Of a stretch of DNA of 64,000 nucleotides, positions 18,101-25,699 are shown piece after piece. The notes under the pieces are model-generated. The model searched no databases. It was not told the DNA's origin and worked only from the letters and a program-made list of their open reading frames with translations. The DNA lies in assembly GCA_965243565.1 (NCBI GenBank), contig OZ251571.1:1054001-1118000 (forward strand). The letters run 5' to 3'. Each line of letters opens with the position of its first letter. Position 1 is the stretch's first letter. The stretch comes from CBDEVH01 sp965243565. Its GTDB lineage: Bacteria > Pseudomonadota > Gammaproteobacteria > Tethybacterales > Persebacteraceae. A program made the translations under genes and the position numbers.

Positions 18101-19364
18101 GAGTTTTATAGAGCAATGCTAGGTTATTTAGGCTTGTTGCCACATCCGGATGGTCAGGGCCGAGTGCTTTTTCCCATATCGCCAGTGAGCGTTTGTAAAG
18201 CGGTTCGGCTTTGCTGTAATTGCCTTGATTGTCATAGAGCAATGCTAGGTTATTTAGGCTTGTTGCCACATCCGGATGGTCAGGGCCGAGTGCTTTTTCC
18301 AATATCGCCAGTGAGCGTTTGAAAAGCGGTTCGGCTTTGCTGTAATTGCCTTGAGTGTTATAGAGCTCTGCTAGGTTATTTAGGCTTAGTGCCACCTCCG
18401 GATGGTCAGGGCCGAGTGCTTTTTCCCATATCGCCAGTGAGCGTTTGTAAAGCGGTTCGGCTTTGCTGTAATTGCCTTGATTGTTATAGAGTGCTGCTAG
18501 GTTATTTAGGCTTGTTGCCACATCCGGATGGTCAGGGCCGAGTGCTTTTTCCCATATCGCCAGTGAGCGTTTGTAAAGCGGTTCGGCTTTGCTGTAATTG
18601 CCTTGAGTTCTATAGAGCTCTGCTAGGTTATTCAGGCTTGTTGCCACATCCGGATGGTCAGGGCCGAGTGCTTTTTCCCTAATCGCCAGTGAGCGTTTGT
18701 AAAGCGGTTCGGCTTTGCTGTAATTGCCTTGAGTTCTATAGAGCTCTGCTAGGTTATTCAGGCTTTCTGCCACAGATGGATGGTCAGGGCCGAGTGCTTT
18801 TTCCCTAATCGCCAGTGAGCGTTTTAAAAGCGGTTCGGCTTTGCTGTAATTGCCTTGAGTGTTATAGAGCTCTGCTAGGTTATTTAGGCTTAGTGCCACA
18901 TCCGGATGGTCAGGGCCGAGTGCTTTTTCCCTAATCGCCAGTGAGCGTTTTAAAAGCGGTTCGGCTTTGCTGTAATTGCCTTGATTGTTATAGAGTGCTG
19001 CTAGGTTATTTAGGCTTGTTGCCACATCCGGATGGTCAGGGCCGAGTGCTTTTTCCCTAATCGCCAGTGAGCGTTTTAAAAGCGGTTCGGCTTTGCTGTA
19101 ATTGCCTTGAGTGTTATAGAGAAATGCTAGGTTATTTAGGCTTTCTGCCACATCCGGATGGTCAGGGCCGACACTTTCCTCTGCTACATTCAGTGCCTGT
19201 TCAGCTACAAGAATAGCTTTACTGTAGTTTGCTTCGTGGTACAGCTTTACAACTTCTTGATTTAGTCTGTCCCACTCAATGCCTGCCTCTTGAGCAAAAA
19301 CAGGCTGCGAAAAGCCAAGCAAGCAAATAGCCATTGCGAATGCGATTTGTATTGTATGTTTCAT
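15135..19364 (-). CDS. Secreted giant TPR-repeat protein, 32 repeat units
   Basis: The largest of three paralogues: 1409 residues from the ATG at 19364 (AAGGAGA upstream). Signal peptide MKHTIQIAFAMAICLLGFSQ, then the shared N-domain, then 31 full units and a degenerate 32nd; 79 + 32 x 42 = 1423 accounts exactly for the open frame. The consensus is GPDHPxVAxSLNNLAxLY-xx-QGNYSKAEPLxKRSLAIxEKAL. Variation is concentrated at unit positions 6, 9, 16, 19, 20, 31 and 38; a few units carry other changes (NT for SK, D for S). The 126-bp DNA units are so alike that copy number should be unstable. It is the gene nearest the intI relic at 19591 and points away from it, where an integron's first cassette would be. 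Binding partner unknown. Confidence 0.9.
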   Translation of the reverse strand: MKHTIQIAFAMAICLLGFSQPVFAQEAGIEWDRLNQEVVKLYHEANYSKAILVAEQALNVAEESVGPDHPDVAESLNNLAFLYNTQGNYSKAEPLLKRSLAIREKALGPDHPDVATSLNNLAALYNNQGNYSKAEPLLKRSLAIREKALGPDHPDVALSLNNLAELYNTQGNYSKAEPLLKRSLAIREKALGPDHPSVAESLNNLAELYRTQGNYSKAEPLYKRSLAIREKALGPDHPDVATSLNNLAELYRTQGNYSKAEPLYKRSLAIWEKALGPDHPDVATSLNNLAALYNNQGNYSKAEPLYKRSLAIWEKALGPDHPEVALSLNNLAELYNTQGNYSKAEPLFKRSLAILEKALGPDHPDVATSLNNLALLYDNQGNYSKAEPLYKRSLAIWEKALGPDHPDVATSLNNLALLYKTQGNYSKAEPLYKRSLAISEKALGPDHPNVASSLNNLALLYDNQGNYSKAEPLYKRSLAISEKALGPDHPSVATSLNNLAALYRTQGNYSKAEPLYKRSLAIREKALGPDHPDVAESLNNLAELYKTQGNYSKAEPLYKRSLAILEKALGPDHPNVASSLNNLAELYNTQGNYSKAEPLYKRSLAIREKALGPDHPEVATDLNNLAVLYRTQGNYSKAEPLYKRSLAIWEKALGPDHPDVASSLNNLAELYRTQGNYSKAEPLYKRSLAIKEKVLGPDHPSVATSLNNLAALYRTQGNYSKAEPLYKRSLAIREKALGPDHPEVATDLNNLAVLYRTQGNYSKAEPLYKRSLAIREKALGPDHPSVATSLNNLALLYDNQGNYSKAEPLYKRSLAIWEKALGPDHPDVATSLNNLAALYNNQGNYSKAEPLYKRSLAIREKALGPDHPSVAQSLNNLAVLYDNQGNYSKAEPLYKRSLAIWEKALGPDHPNVATSLNNLALLYETQGNYSKAEPLFKRSLAIRKKALGPDHPSVATSLNNLALLYNTQGNYSKAEPLYKRSLAIREKALGPDHPSVATSLNNLAELYRTQGNYSKVEPLFKRSLAIKKKALGPDHPSVATSLNNLAGLYRTQGNYSKAEPLYKRSLAIRKKALGPDHPSVATSLNNLALLYNNQGNYRKAEPLFKRSLAIRKKALGPDHPNVATSLNNLAGLYRTQGNYSKAEPLYKRSLAIREKALGPDHPDVAESLNNLAELYRTQGNYSKVEPLYKRSLAIREKALGPDHPDVAESLNNLALLYRTQGNYSKAEPLYKRSLAIREKALGPDHPDVATSLNNLAELYRTQGNYNTAEPLYKRSLAIREKALGPDHPDVAESLNNLAELYRTQGNYNTVEPLYKRSLAIREKALGPDHPDVAESLHNLAALYETQGNYSKAEPLFKRSLAIFEKALGPDHPDVATSLENIAILYRATNRANEAKELEERAKKIRAIKR

Positions 19365-19378
19365 ATTTCTCCTTATAT

Positions 19379-19450
19379 GGTTAATGGATAAGCTCACTAG
19401 CGGCAATGGAGCGCAGCAAAATTGCCGTCCGATGCAATGATTTGTTAACC
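19379..19450 (-). repeat. attC-like site upstream of TPR gene 3
   Basis: Third full copy of the 72-bp element (GGTTAAT 19379-19385; GTTAACC 19444-19450). It should have belonged to another cassette, now lost, between TPR gene 3 and the integrase. Confidence 0.7.
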
Positions 19451-19590
19451 ATAAGATTAGTAGCGTTTGGGTTGTTCAGCCAAATAATTTATTATACATG
19501 ATAAGAAATTTTAGATAGTATTGATAAAAATATAAGTTTTAATTATTTCATAATATCTAATTATTTTGATTTATAAAGACATAATATAGA
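19451..19590. promoter_or_regulatory. Probable attI / intI promoter region (copy B)
   Basis: AT-rich non-coding stretch between the array and the intI start. Its part 19484-19580 (TTATTATACATGATAAG... GATTATTTTGATTTATAAAGAC-like) has an inverted, diverged copy at 63645-63738. A shorter version lies at 60863-60917, and the ATCAA...CTTATCATGTATAAT core also occurs at 53228-53282. Position and recurrence next to intI relics suggest attI plus the integrase promoter. Confidence 0.5.
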
Positions 19591-19662
19591 TATGAAAGAC
19601 AAAGAAGATAAAAAACTACTTGAACAAATAATCGATAGAATTCGGGTAATGGGATATAGCTA
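19591..19662 (+). pseudogene. intI: Integron integrase IntI remnant, copy B (N-terminus only)
   Basis: ATG at 19591 opens MKDKEDKKLLEQIIDRIRVM and then GYS, collinear with the N-terminus of copy A (KKLLKQVTDKILVMGYSYKT). The frame then meets TAG exactly where IS-like DNA (GTCCGCC...) begins at 19663. Only 23-24 codons remain. The same break, at the same codon, occurs in the inverted copy at 60799-60868. Confidence 0.75.
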
Positions 19663-19943
19663 GTCCGCCCTGAAAAATGCCTTTTCCCCTTATTCATTCG
19701 TAATTACAGAACACAAAAGAGAGTGTCAAACGACCGTCGTTCAAATTTCTATCGTATGACTAAGATCTAGCAGTTTCTTCATTTAAATAGTGCTGATAAT
19801 TGATTGGTGCTGAGAATGAAACCGCTTAGTGGTTGCCTGCTTGATTATCTTATTGGTAATCTCTACTTGTCCATTAGTCCATGGATGTCTAAACTGCGTC
19901 GTTCTGTGTTCAATGCCCAGAGCTTGACATAATTCATCACAGG
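19663..19943 (-). mobile_element. IS fragment with rve-type transposase 3' end
   Basis: Read on minus from about 19943, the frame gives DELCQALGIEHRTTQFRHPW, then TNGQVEITNKIIKQATTKRF and HSQHQSI. This is the C-terminal integrase-core motif of IS481/IS3-like transposases (HRTT...P.TNGQVE). The end at intI reads GTCCGCC. The terminal part, about 19663-19835, is repeated in inverted orientation at about 60655-60800. No intact transposase is present. Confidence 0.75.
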
Positions 19944-21290
19944 CTAGTCTTTTTCTCTGGTGTTAGCATTGTGTGATTGCGTAAAAGGCATTTTGACCAC
20001 TTGTGCTTCTACGGCTTGATTGGAAGTGTCAGAGTATTCATCGGGAAGTTGTACTCTGTATTTTTTTCCATAATTTCCAGTTGGAAAGCCTTTTTCATTG
20101 AGATGATCTTCAAAAGGCACGTATCCCATTGCGATATTTTTACCAATATCTGGATGATACCAAGGTGAGGTAATGAAGCCACAGGGGGTGTTTGAATCAA
20201 CTGGTAAAATCGGCCAAAAGTCTGGGGCAAAATCCTCAATTGGCTTACCTCCCATTGCTAAACCAACGAGTTGAAGTTTGTAGGGTTTTTGATTATGTTG
20301 TAGCTGATCTTTTATTTTTTCTAGGGCTTTCTTGCCAATGTAATCTCCCTTTTTGTTCCACTTTCCTGCTGTTGTTAGAGAGACTTGGTAACCTAGATTA
20401 CATTGGAATGGATTGTGTTGATTGTCCATATCTTGCCCCCAAGAGAGTATGCCCGCTTGAATTCTTCGACAATGAGGAGGGGCAGTGACCATTAATTGGT
20501 GCTTCTTGCCGGCTTCTAAAATGGCGTACCAAACATCTTCTGCGTATAGGGTTGAGTCAAGCAGGTATACTTCAAACCCCGCCTCTCCTGAAAAGCCAGT
20601 TTGAGAGATGATGCATTCATGATCAGCAATTTTTACTTTGACCATGCCGTAAAATGGTATATTGTCCAAATCTACTTGATTACCCACCAAATCTTTTAGG
20701 AGTGATAAGGATTTTGGACCTTGAATTTGTAATGGACATACATCAATTTCATCAATGATAACATCAAACCTTTTATCATGATTGACACCTTGCAAATACA
20801 TACCTATATCAGAATCCGCCAATGAAAACCAAAATTCATTCTGAGATAAACGCAATAAAACAGGATCATTGAGTACGCCGCCTTCCGCATTGCAAAGGAT
20901 CACATAACGACCGGTCATTGGCTTTATTACACTGACGTCTCGAGTGATTACATAATCAATAAATTTTTCCGCATCGGGACCTTTCACCATGATTTGCCGC
21001 TCAACCGCAACATTCCAGAGCGTAACATGATTTTTCAGGGCTTCATATTCAACCATGGGACCGCCATCTTCATGCTTAACGTAGCCGAATGGGTGATAAA
21101 TCCGATTATATATCGTTGCTCGCCATGCACCGGCTTCCATTGAAAGATGCCAGAAAGGAGATTTTCTAACTCGGGTAAAAATGAGCATTTCAATCGGAGT
21201 CTTCCCCGTTTGTCTAAGATTATACGGAACACGACGATCTGACTGATCAACTGATGTAATGTGTTGGGTTGTATTCAACTGCTTTGTCAT
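19944..21290 (-). CDS. GcvT-fold folate-dependent demethylase/aminomethyltransferase, DmdA-like
   Basis: Predicted tetrahydrofolate-dependent enzyme that takes a methyl or aminomethyl group from a small substrate. The 448-residue product has the GcvT fold: VTLWNVAVERQIMVKGPDAE, YVITRDVSVIKPMTGRY, GGVLNDPVLLRLS, FWFSLADSDIGMYLQGV, LQIQGPKSLSLL and SQTGFSGEAGFEVYLLD. The pairing of NVAVERQ with LADSDI recalls the DMSP demethylase DmdA more than true GcvT. DmdA and non-DMSP demethylases are hard to separate, so the substrate is open. Near its C-terminus is a long family-specific segment (PIEDFAPDFWPILPVD). The next gene upstream (16-bp gap) is a second GcvT homologue, and an NCS1 permease precedes them. 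The 3' end touches the IS remnant but the frame is complete. Confidence 0.8.
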   Translation of the reverse strand: MTKQLNTTQHITSVDQSDRRVPYNLRQTGKTPIEMLIFTRVRKSPFWHLSMEAGAWRATIYNRIYHPFGYVKHEDGGPMVEYEALKNHVTLWNVAVERQIMVKGPDAEKFIDYVITRDVSVIKPMTGRYVILCNAEGGVLNDPVLLRLSQNEFWFSLADSDIGMYLQGVNHDKRFDVIIDEIDVCPLQIQGPKSLSLLKDLVGNQVDLDNIPFYGMVKVKIADHECIISQTGFSGEAGFEVYLLDSTLYAEDVWYAILEAGKKHQLMVTAPPHCRRIQAGILSWGQDMDNQHNPFQCNLGYQVSLTTAGKWNKKGDYIGKKALEKIKDQLQHNQKPYKLQLVGLAMGGKPIEDFAPDFWPILPVDSNTPCGFITSPWYHPDIGKNIAMGYVPFEDHLNEKGFPTGNYGKKYRVQLPDEYSDTSNQAVEAQVVKMPFTQSHNANTREKD

Positions 21291-21305
21291 ATTTAACTTT
21301 TCTAC

Positions 21306-22409
21306 TTAATGGGTGTTTAACTTTTTAGGGTCGTAGAATGGAGTTTCAACAATCTGAGCATTAAGCAATTTATCTCCTGTTTTAATTAACAAACTTCTTC
21401 CTATATCATTATAACCTTTGTCGATGTGAGCCAATGCCAACGATTTTTGCATTCTGGCAGACCAGCAGGGGCTGTTGACTGTACCAATCACTTCTTTATT
21501 TTCAAGAAGGATTTGTTCTCCTCCCTCTAAACCTTCATTATGCTCAACGATCAACCCAGCAAACTTAAACCGCTCTTTACCTTCAGAAGATAACACTGCT
21601 TCTTTCCCTCGAAATGATGGTTTTTTCCGATCAACAGTCCATCCCAATCCAACTTCCCACGGAGTGTGATCAGCGGTCATATCGTAACCAAAAAATAATA
21701 ATGCTGCTTCAATTCGTACTTTATCCAAACTGGTAAAAGAACAAGGCATAATTCCTTCTTCTGTACCTTCAGTAAGAATATTGTCCCAAATATCACCAAC
21801 TTTACTAGCTCTAACAAAAATCTCATAACCCCTTTCGCCAGAATACCCTGTTCTGGAAATCAAGCAGTCTAAACCAAATAGGGATGTTTGGATTTGATGA
21901 AAATATTTCAATTTCGATAAATCAATCGGGGTAAATTTATCTAACAGTGCCAGTGCTTTGGGCCCCTGTAACGAAATATCGTGTAAATCGTCATCAAACA
22001 TAATATTTACATTTTTCCCTTTGGCAGATTCTTGTAATATATCCATTGTATCTCCACCACCATGCACAACCAACCACTCTACTTCATTGTTATAAATGAT
22101 CGCATCATCACAAACTGTTCCGCTATTGGTGAGAATACTTCCATAGGCGGATTTTCCAGAATATATATTTTCCATATCCCTTGTAATAATATGGTTTACC
22201 ACTTTTAGTGCATCTTTTCCTTTCACTCTGATTTTTTTTAGTCCTGACATGTCAAAAAGCCCAGCTGATTCTCTAATAGCATTGTGCTCAATATCAGGAT
22301 CAGTGCTATAAGACCATGCGGTACCCATACCATTCCAGTCTTCCAAACCTGAACCTAATGCTCTATGACGGCTGGCCAATGCCGATGTTCTTGATAATTC
22401 TTGTGTCAT
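21306..22409 (-). CDS. GcvT-family aminomethyltransferase paralogue
   Basis: 367-residue protein of the glycine-cleavage T-protein family, close to the usual GcvT length. Motifs: IRESAGLFDMSGLKKIRVKG, VNHIITRDMENIYSGKSAY, SGTVCDDAIIYN, ISLQGPKALALLDKF, ISRTGYSGERGYEIFVRA and HTPWEVGLGWTVD. True GcvT acts with GcvP/GcvH, but no glycine-cleavage partner lies here; instead it pairs with the DmdA-like gene and an NCS1 permease. Paired GcvT-fold genes are usually catabolic demethylases of N- or S-methyl compounds. ATG at 22409 follows AAAGGAGATTT on minus, a strong ribosome site. Likely first gene of a two-gene operon. Confidence 0.8.
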   Translation of the reverse strand: MTQELSRTSALASRHRALGSGLEDWNGMGTAWSYSTDPDIEHNAIRESAGLFDMSGLKKIRVKGKDALKVVNHIITRDMENIYSGKSAYGSILTNSGTVCDDAIIYNNEVEWLVVHGGGDTMDILQESAKGKNVNIMFDDDLHDISLQGPKALALLDKFTPIDLSKLKYFHQIQTSLFGLDCLISRTGYSGERGYEIFVRASKVGDIWDNILTEGTEEGIMPCSFTSLDKVRIEAALLFFGYDMTADHTPWEVGLGWTVDRKKPSFRGKEAVLSSEGKERFKFAGLIVEHNEGLEGGEQILLENKEVIGTVNSPCWSARMQKSLALAHIDKGYNDIGRSLLIKTGDKLLNAQIVETPFYDPKKLNTH

Positions 22410-22501
22410 AATAAATCTCCTTTTTAATAAATCTTAAAAACCATGAGTTTACATTGTACCCCAAGTCTTACATAAAAAAATAGAAAGGAGTGAGGCAGCC
22501 A

Positions 22502-22571
22502 CCTAACGCTTGAAATCCAGCCGCCGCTGTTGCGGGGTCGGCTGGATTTCAAGCACCCTCAGAGTATAAAA
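22502..22571 (-). repeat. Degenerate attC-like site with 16-bp perfect hairpin
   Basis: Core ACCTAAC (22502-22508) ends a 33-bp block (22476-22508) identical to 5756-5788/9. Next comes a perfect inverted repeat, GCTTGAAATCCAGCCG and its complement (about 22508-22554). The second core near 22564-22570 is not recognisable as GTTRRRY. The site lies past the stop of the NCS1 permease, where a cassette attC would be. The hairpin could also act as a transcription terminator, though no T-run follows. Confidence 0.5.
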
Positions 22572-22601
22572 TAGTAGTTTACTCTCGGGTTGGTGTAGTC
22601 A

Positions 22602-24032
22602 TTACTTGTTTGTCTTTTTAGACAATATGATATATAGAACTGCTCCAAGTGTAGCACCAATTACCCAGCTATAACCACCATTAAGGTCAGCCAAAGCGGG
22701 AAGCCAGACAGTTCCAACTGCAAACACTCCTGATACGAGCATTGCAATAATGGCTGTTTTGTTCCAACCACCATTATAATAATATATTCCATTCGGGTCA
22801 GCTGTGTACAGTTGTTCGACATCAAGTTTTTGCCCCTTAATCACATAGTAATCGGCAATCATGATACCGTACACAGGAGCTAATATAGCACCTAGTGTAT
22901 TGACAAAAGGAAACAAACCAACTTGCGAAATAACAGAAACCCATAGTATTGCTAGGATAAATCCAGCGATTGCGGTGATTAATCCTCCTTTTTTGAAATC
23001 GATTTTACTTGGCATAAGGTTGGCTAAATCATAAGCCGGAGGAATAAAGTTGGCGACCATGTTGATTCCTACTGTAGCAGTAAAGAAAGCAAATGCGGCA
23101 ATTAATGACAGTGCCAAGTTATCAACTTTGTCAACTATATCGGTTGGGTTAGTAATGGCTTCTCCAAAAATGACAACAGTACCTGCTGTGATGATGAGAG
23201 CAATAAAAGAAAATAGGATCAAATTTCCGACCAGCCCAAACAAGTTCCCCTTGCGCATTTGCTGTTCATCTTTTACGAAACGGGCGAAGTCTCCAAAATT
23301 AATGACTACCGCAGCAAAATAGGCAACCATGGTGCCAAAAATTGCTATAAATGCCGCAATTGCTCCTCCTTCATAATCTCCAGTACCAGAGAAAATAGTA
23401 CCCGCCTCGGACAGTAAATCGCCACCAGCTTGATACCAAATGACTACCATGAGTAAGATCATGATGGCATAAACGACAGGACCAGCAAAATTTAGGAAAC
23501 GTCGAATTTGATCAATACCTTTCCAGAATAAATAGACTTGAAATATGCCAACAAAAATCAGGGCAATCCAATCTACGAATGTCAGACCCATGAAAGTGGC
23601 AGCATCACCAGATAGACCCAGTAAAGAATTAATAAGCAAAGAGACTGCGGTGGAAGCAAAGTAGGTTTGTGCACCATACCAGAATATAGCGACAACACCC
23701 CGTAGCATTGCCGGAAAGTTTGCTCCAAAAACTCCCATGCTTACACGAGCGAACACGGGATAAGGTATGCCATTTTCAACACATGGTTTACCAGATAAGT
23801 TTACTAGAAACATAACAAAAATACCGGCTAGTATGATAGCTGCAAAAACAGCCCAACCATTAAGGCCAAAGGTAAGAAAGAGTGAAGTGGCAAGGGCATA
23901 ACCAAAAAGGCTTTGGACATCGTTTGCCCAGACATTGAAAATTTCGAACCAGCCCCAATTTTTTTGACTTTCAGGTGTTGGCGCCAAATCTTCATTGTAA
24001 AGGCGACTGTCACGATTTGTAATTTTATTCAT
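22602..24032 (-). CDS. NCS1-family nucleobase/hydantoin-type permease
   Basis: Inner-membrane sodium- or proton-coupled symporter of the nucleobase:cation symporter-1 family (uracil, allantoin, hydantoin, cytosine, thiamine transporters). From the ATG at 24032 (AAGGATA 8 nt upstream) the protein has 476 residues and about 12 membrane segments; a longer reading from 24098 is less likely. Family marks: SRLYNEDLAP at the N-terminus, WGWFEIFNVWANDVQSLFGY, the TM3 region AIFWYGAQTYFASTA and NFGDFARFV. The neighbouring GcvT-fold pair suggests a methylated heterocycle or similar compound. It lies between an attC-like site and an intI relic, so it could have arrived as a large cassette. Confidence 0.9.
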   Translation of the reverse strand: MNKITNRDSRLYNEDLAPTPESQKNWGWFEIFNVWANDVQSLFGYALATSLFLTFGLNGWAVFAAIILAGIFVMFLVNLSGKPCVENGIPYPVFARVSMGVFGANFPAMLRGVVAIFWYGAQTYFASTAVSLLINSLLGLSGDAATFMGLTFVDWIALIFVGIFQVYLFWKGIDQIRRFLNFAGPVVYAIMILLMVVIWYQAGGDLLSEAGTIFSGTGDYEGGAIAAFIAIFGTMVAYFAAVVINFGDFARFVKDEQQMRKGNLFGLVGNLILFSFIALIITAGTVVIFGEAITNPTDIVDKVDNLALSLIAAFAFFTATVGINMVANFIPPAYDLANLMPSKIDFKKGGLITAIAGFILAILWVSVISQVGLFPFVNTLGAILAPVYGIMIADYYVIKGQKLDVEQLYTADPNGIYYYNGGWNKTAIIAMLVSGVFAVGTVWLPALADLNGGYSWVIGATLGAVLYIILSKKTNK

Positions 24033-24194
24033 AGTACTTATCCTTAATTTTGCATATTTATCTAATAAATCAGATGACAGAGAATACATTCCTGCCACTT
24101 AACAATTATTCATCAAGCTGATTGTAACACAAGCAGAGTGTTTACATGAAATATCTGCAATAAAGAATAATTTCAGTTATTTTTTTATCTTACA

Positions 24195-24560
24195 ATGACA
24201 ATTATGAGAAAGAAAAAGTTACTATATCAAGTTGTTGATAAAATCCGTTTCAAGGGTCACAGTTACCAAACTGAAAAAAACTATTGTGCGTGGATTAAAC
24301 GTTATATTTCATCAAAAAATACATCCAAAGGATATGGCTAAAGAGGAAATCGAACAATTTTTGTCCTATCTTGCTGTTGAGCGTCATGTTGCACCGTCCA
24401 CTCAAAAATCAAGCATTTAATGCTTTACTCTTTTTATATGAACAAGTATTGAATATTCTCATTAAAAATTATTCAATCTATTCGATCTAAACAAAAAATT
24501 CACATTCCTTTTGTTCTAACAAAAGATGAAGTGAAAATTATTTTATTCTGCATGGCTGTT
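24195..24560 (+). pseudogene. intI: Integron integrase IntI pseudogene, copy C (frameshifted)
   Basis: Three frames together read MRKKKLLYQVVDKIRFKGHS, YQTEKNYCAWIKRYI, HPKDMAKEEIEQFLSYLAVE, RHVAPSTQ, NALLFLYEQVLNI and IPFVLTKDEVKIILFCM. These match copy A and known IntI N-domains. At least three frameshifts are present and the catalytic domain is missing. The orientation (plus) is divergent from the minus-strand NCS1 and GcvT genes, again as in an integron. Confidence 0.82.
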
Positions 24561-24586
24561 TCACACCAATAGCAGTAGAACGCCCA

Positions 24587-24618
24587 AATCAGTGGTGCAT
24601 ATTATGCGCCCACTGATT
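24587..24618 (-). terminator. Probable terminator hairpin of cspA
   Basis: Inverted repeat AATCAGTGGTGCAT / ATGCGCCCACTGATT with a 3-nt loop, 30 bp beyond the cspA stop. The T-rich tail is better on the plus strand, so it may also stop reading from the intI relic side. Confidence 0.55.
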
Positions 24619-24648
24619 TTTATTTATTATGTGTCAGTCCCGAGCCCG

Positions 24649-24855
24649 TTATAACGGCTGTACTTTGTTTGCACAGGGACCTTTTTGACCTTGACCAACT
24701 TCGAATTCAACGGCTTGACCTTCACTTAATGTTGCGTATCCACCATCCGTTTGAATTTCGGAATGATGAACAAATAAGTCCTTGCTACCGTCTTCCGGCG
24801 TAATGAAACCAAAGCCTTTATCTGCATTAAACCACTTTACTGTACCTTTACCCAT
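24649..24855 (-). CDS. Cold-shock protein (CspA family)
   Basis: Small single-stranded nucleic-acid-binding RNA chaperone. The 68-residue product is one cold-shock domain with both RNP motifs: GTVKWFNADKGFGFI (RNP1 KGFGFI) and KDLFVHHSEI (RNP2 LFVHHS). It ends QKGPCANKVQPL, standard for CspA/CspD-type proteins. The 5' leader rich in A/T with TAAGGATAAAAG is compatible with cold-shock mRNA control, but no specific cold box can be assigned. Which Csp paralogue it is cannot be said. Confidence 0.95.
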   Translation of the reverse strand: MGKGTVKWFNADKGFGFITPEDGSKDLFVHHSEIQTDGGYATLSEGQAVEFEVGQGQKGPCANKVQPL

Positions 24856-24937
24856 AATTTTCTTTTATCCTAAGGTGAAGAAAAAATCCTGTTTTCGGTA
24901 TCACCATTACAAAAACAGATACTAATTTAAGTCGGAC

Positions 24938-25009
24938 ACATAACGCTCGTATTTGTGGCTGGTTGAGAGCACAGCGGAAAACCAGTCCGACAACATGCAC
25001 TTATTATAT
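24938..25009 (-). repeat. attC-like site (72 bp)
   Basis: ACATAAC (24938-24944) is a proper RYYYAAC; the opposite core ATTATAT (25003-25009) is a degenerate GTTRRRY. The arms GTGGCTGGTT...AACCAGTCCGAC form a stem. It follows the stop of the 25041-25664 gene at 31 bp, the same spacing as the 7055-7483 cassette. Confidence 0.72.
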
Positions 25010-25040
25010 GGTTATTATACTAGCCATTGATAGATTGCTA

Positions 25041-25664
25041 CTACAAGTAGTGCGGATAAAACCAGAAATGCATCAAGGCAACCCTTGAAGAGCTTGCCCT
25101 TTTACTTCTTTCTCTTGGCTTATCTTTAATCCAATCCTTATGGCATTTGTTGCAGAATAGTCTGGTTATACCTCTATTCCAGGCTGCTATTGTTCGTGAG
25201 TTAAACCGTTCTACTGCCTTGCACTTTGTACATGAGTAGTGCTCTTGCTTTGGTTTTTTACTACGACCTAATAAGAAGAAAGTAATTACTGCGGGGATTA
25301 CATAGGGCCACAGAGTTTCGATGTTTCTTGATAGGTAAAATTGATATACGGTATAACTAATAGAAGCAAGTATTACTAAATATAGAAAATAGTCAAAGAT
25401 ATTCTTTTGTGGCGGATCAATTTTTATTCTGTTTATTTTACCAGAGCTTGTTGTTGAAGATAGACCATCTATAAAAACAGAAGTAGCTCTGACTTTTCCA
25501 TTTTCATCCTTGTTAATTTCAAAATCAACACTATCACCAATTTCTGGCCTTCGTTCTCTAGTTTTGATGCTTGAAATATGGAAGAAAACTCTACCTTGTT
25601 TGTCTTGAATCGAGATAAACCCAAAACCTTTCTCATCATTCCACTGACTAACCTTACCTTTCAT
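25041..25664 (-). CDS. Cold-shock domain / membrane / zinc-ribbon protein on an integron cassette
   Basis: 207-residue three-part protein. An N-terminal cold-shock domain (MKGKVSQWNDEKGFGFISIQ, then GRVFFHISSIKT) keeps RNP1 but has F-F-H in place of the usual F-V-H. Two membrane segments follow at about residues 92-130 (YFLYLVILASISYTVYQFYL; YVIPAVITFFLLG). The C-terminus is a cytoplasmic zinc ribbon with CTKC and CNKC about 27 residues apart, followed by a basic tail. Cold-shock domains tethered to membranes (for example with DUF1294) are known; this zinc-ribbon version I do not recognise. It could bind RNA or DNA at the inner membrane. attC sites at 24938 and 25700 define it as a cassette. 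The last 15 residues may be read into cassette-end DNA. Confidence 0.8.
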   Translation of the reverse strand: MKGKVSQWNDEKGFGFISIQDKQGRVFFHISSIKTRERRPEIGDSVDFEINKDENGKVRATSVFIDGLSSTTSSGKINRIKIDPPQKNIFDYFLYLVILASISYTVYQFYLSRNIETLWPYVIPAVITFFLLGRSKKPKQEHYSCTKCKAVERFNSRTIAAWNRGITRLFCNKCHKDWIKDKPRERSKRASSSRVALMHFWFYPHYL

Positions 25665-25699
25665 ATACTGCTCTGATTACTCCTGAATTTGATTAAGCT

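Noticed and set aside
11783..19400. Regular repeats resembling a CRISPR array
   Set aside because: The 126-bp units are coding, in one frame, with variation at fixed codons and no repeat/spacer alternation or cas genes.
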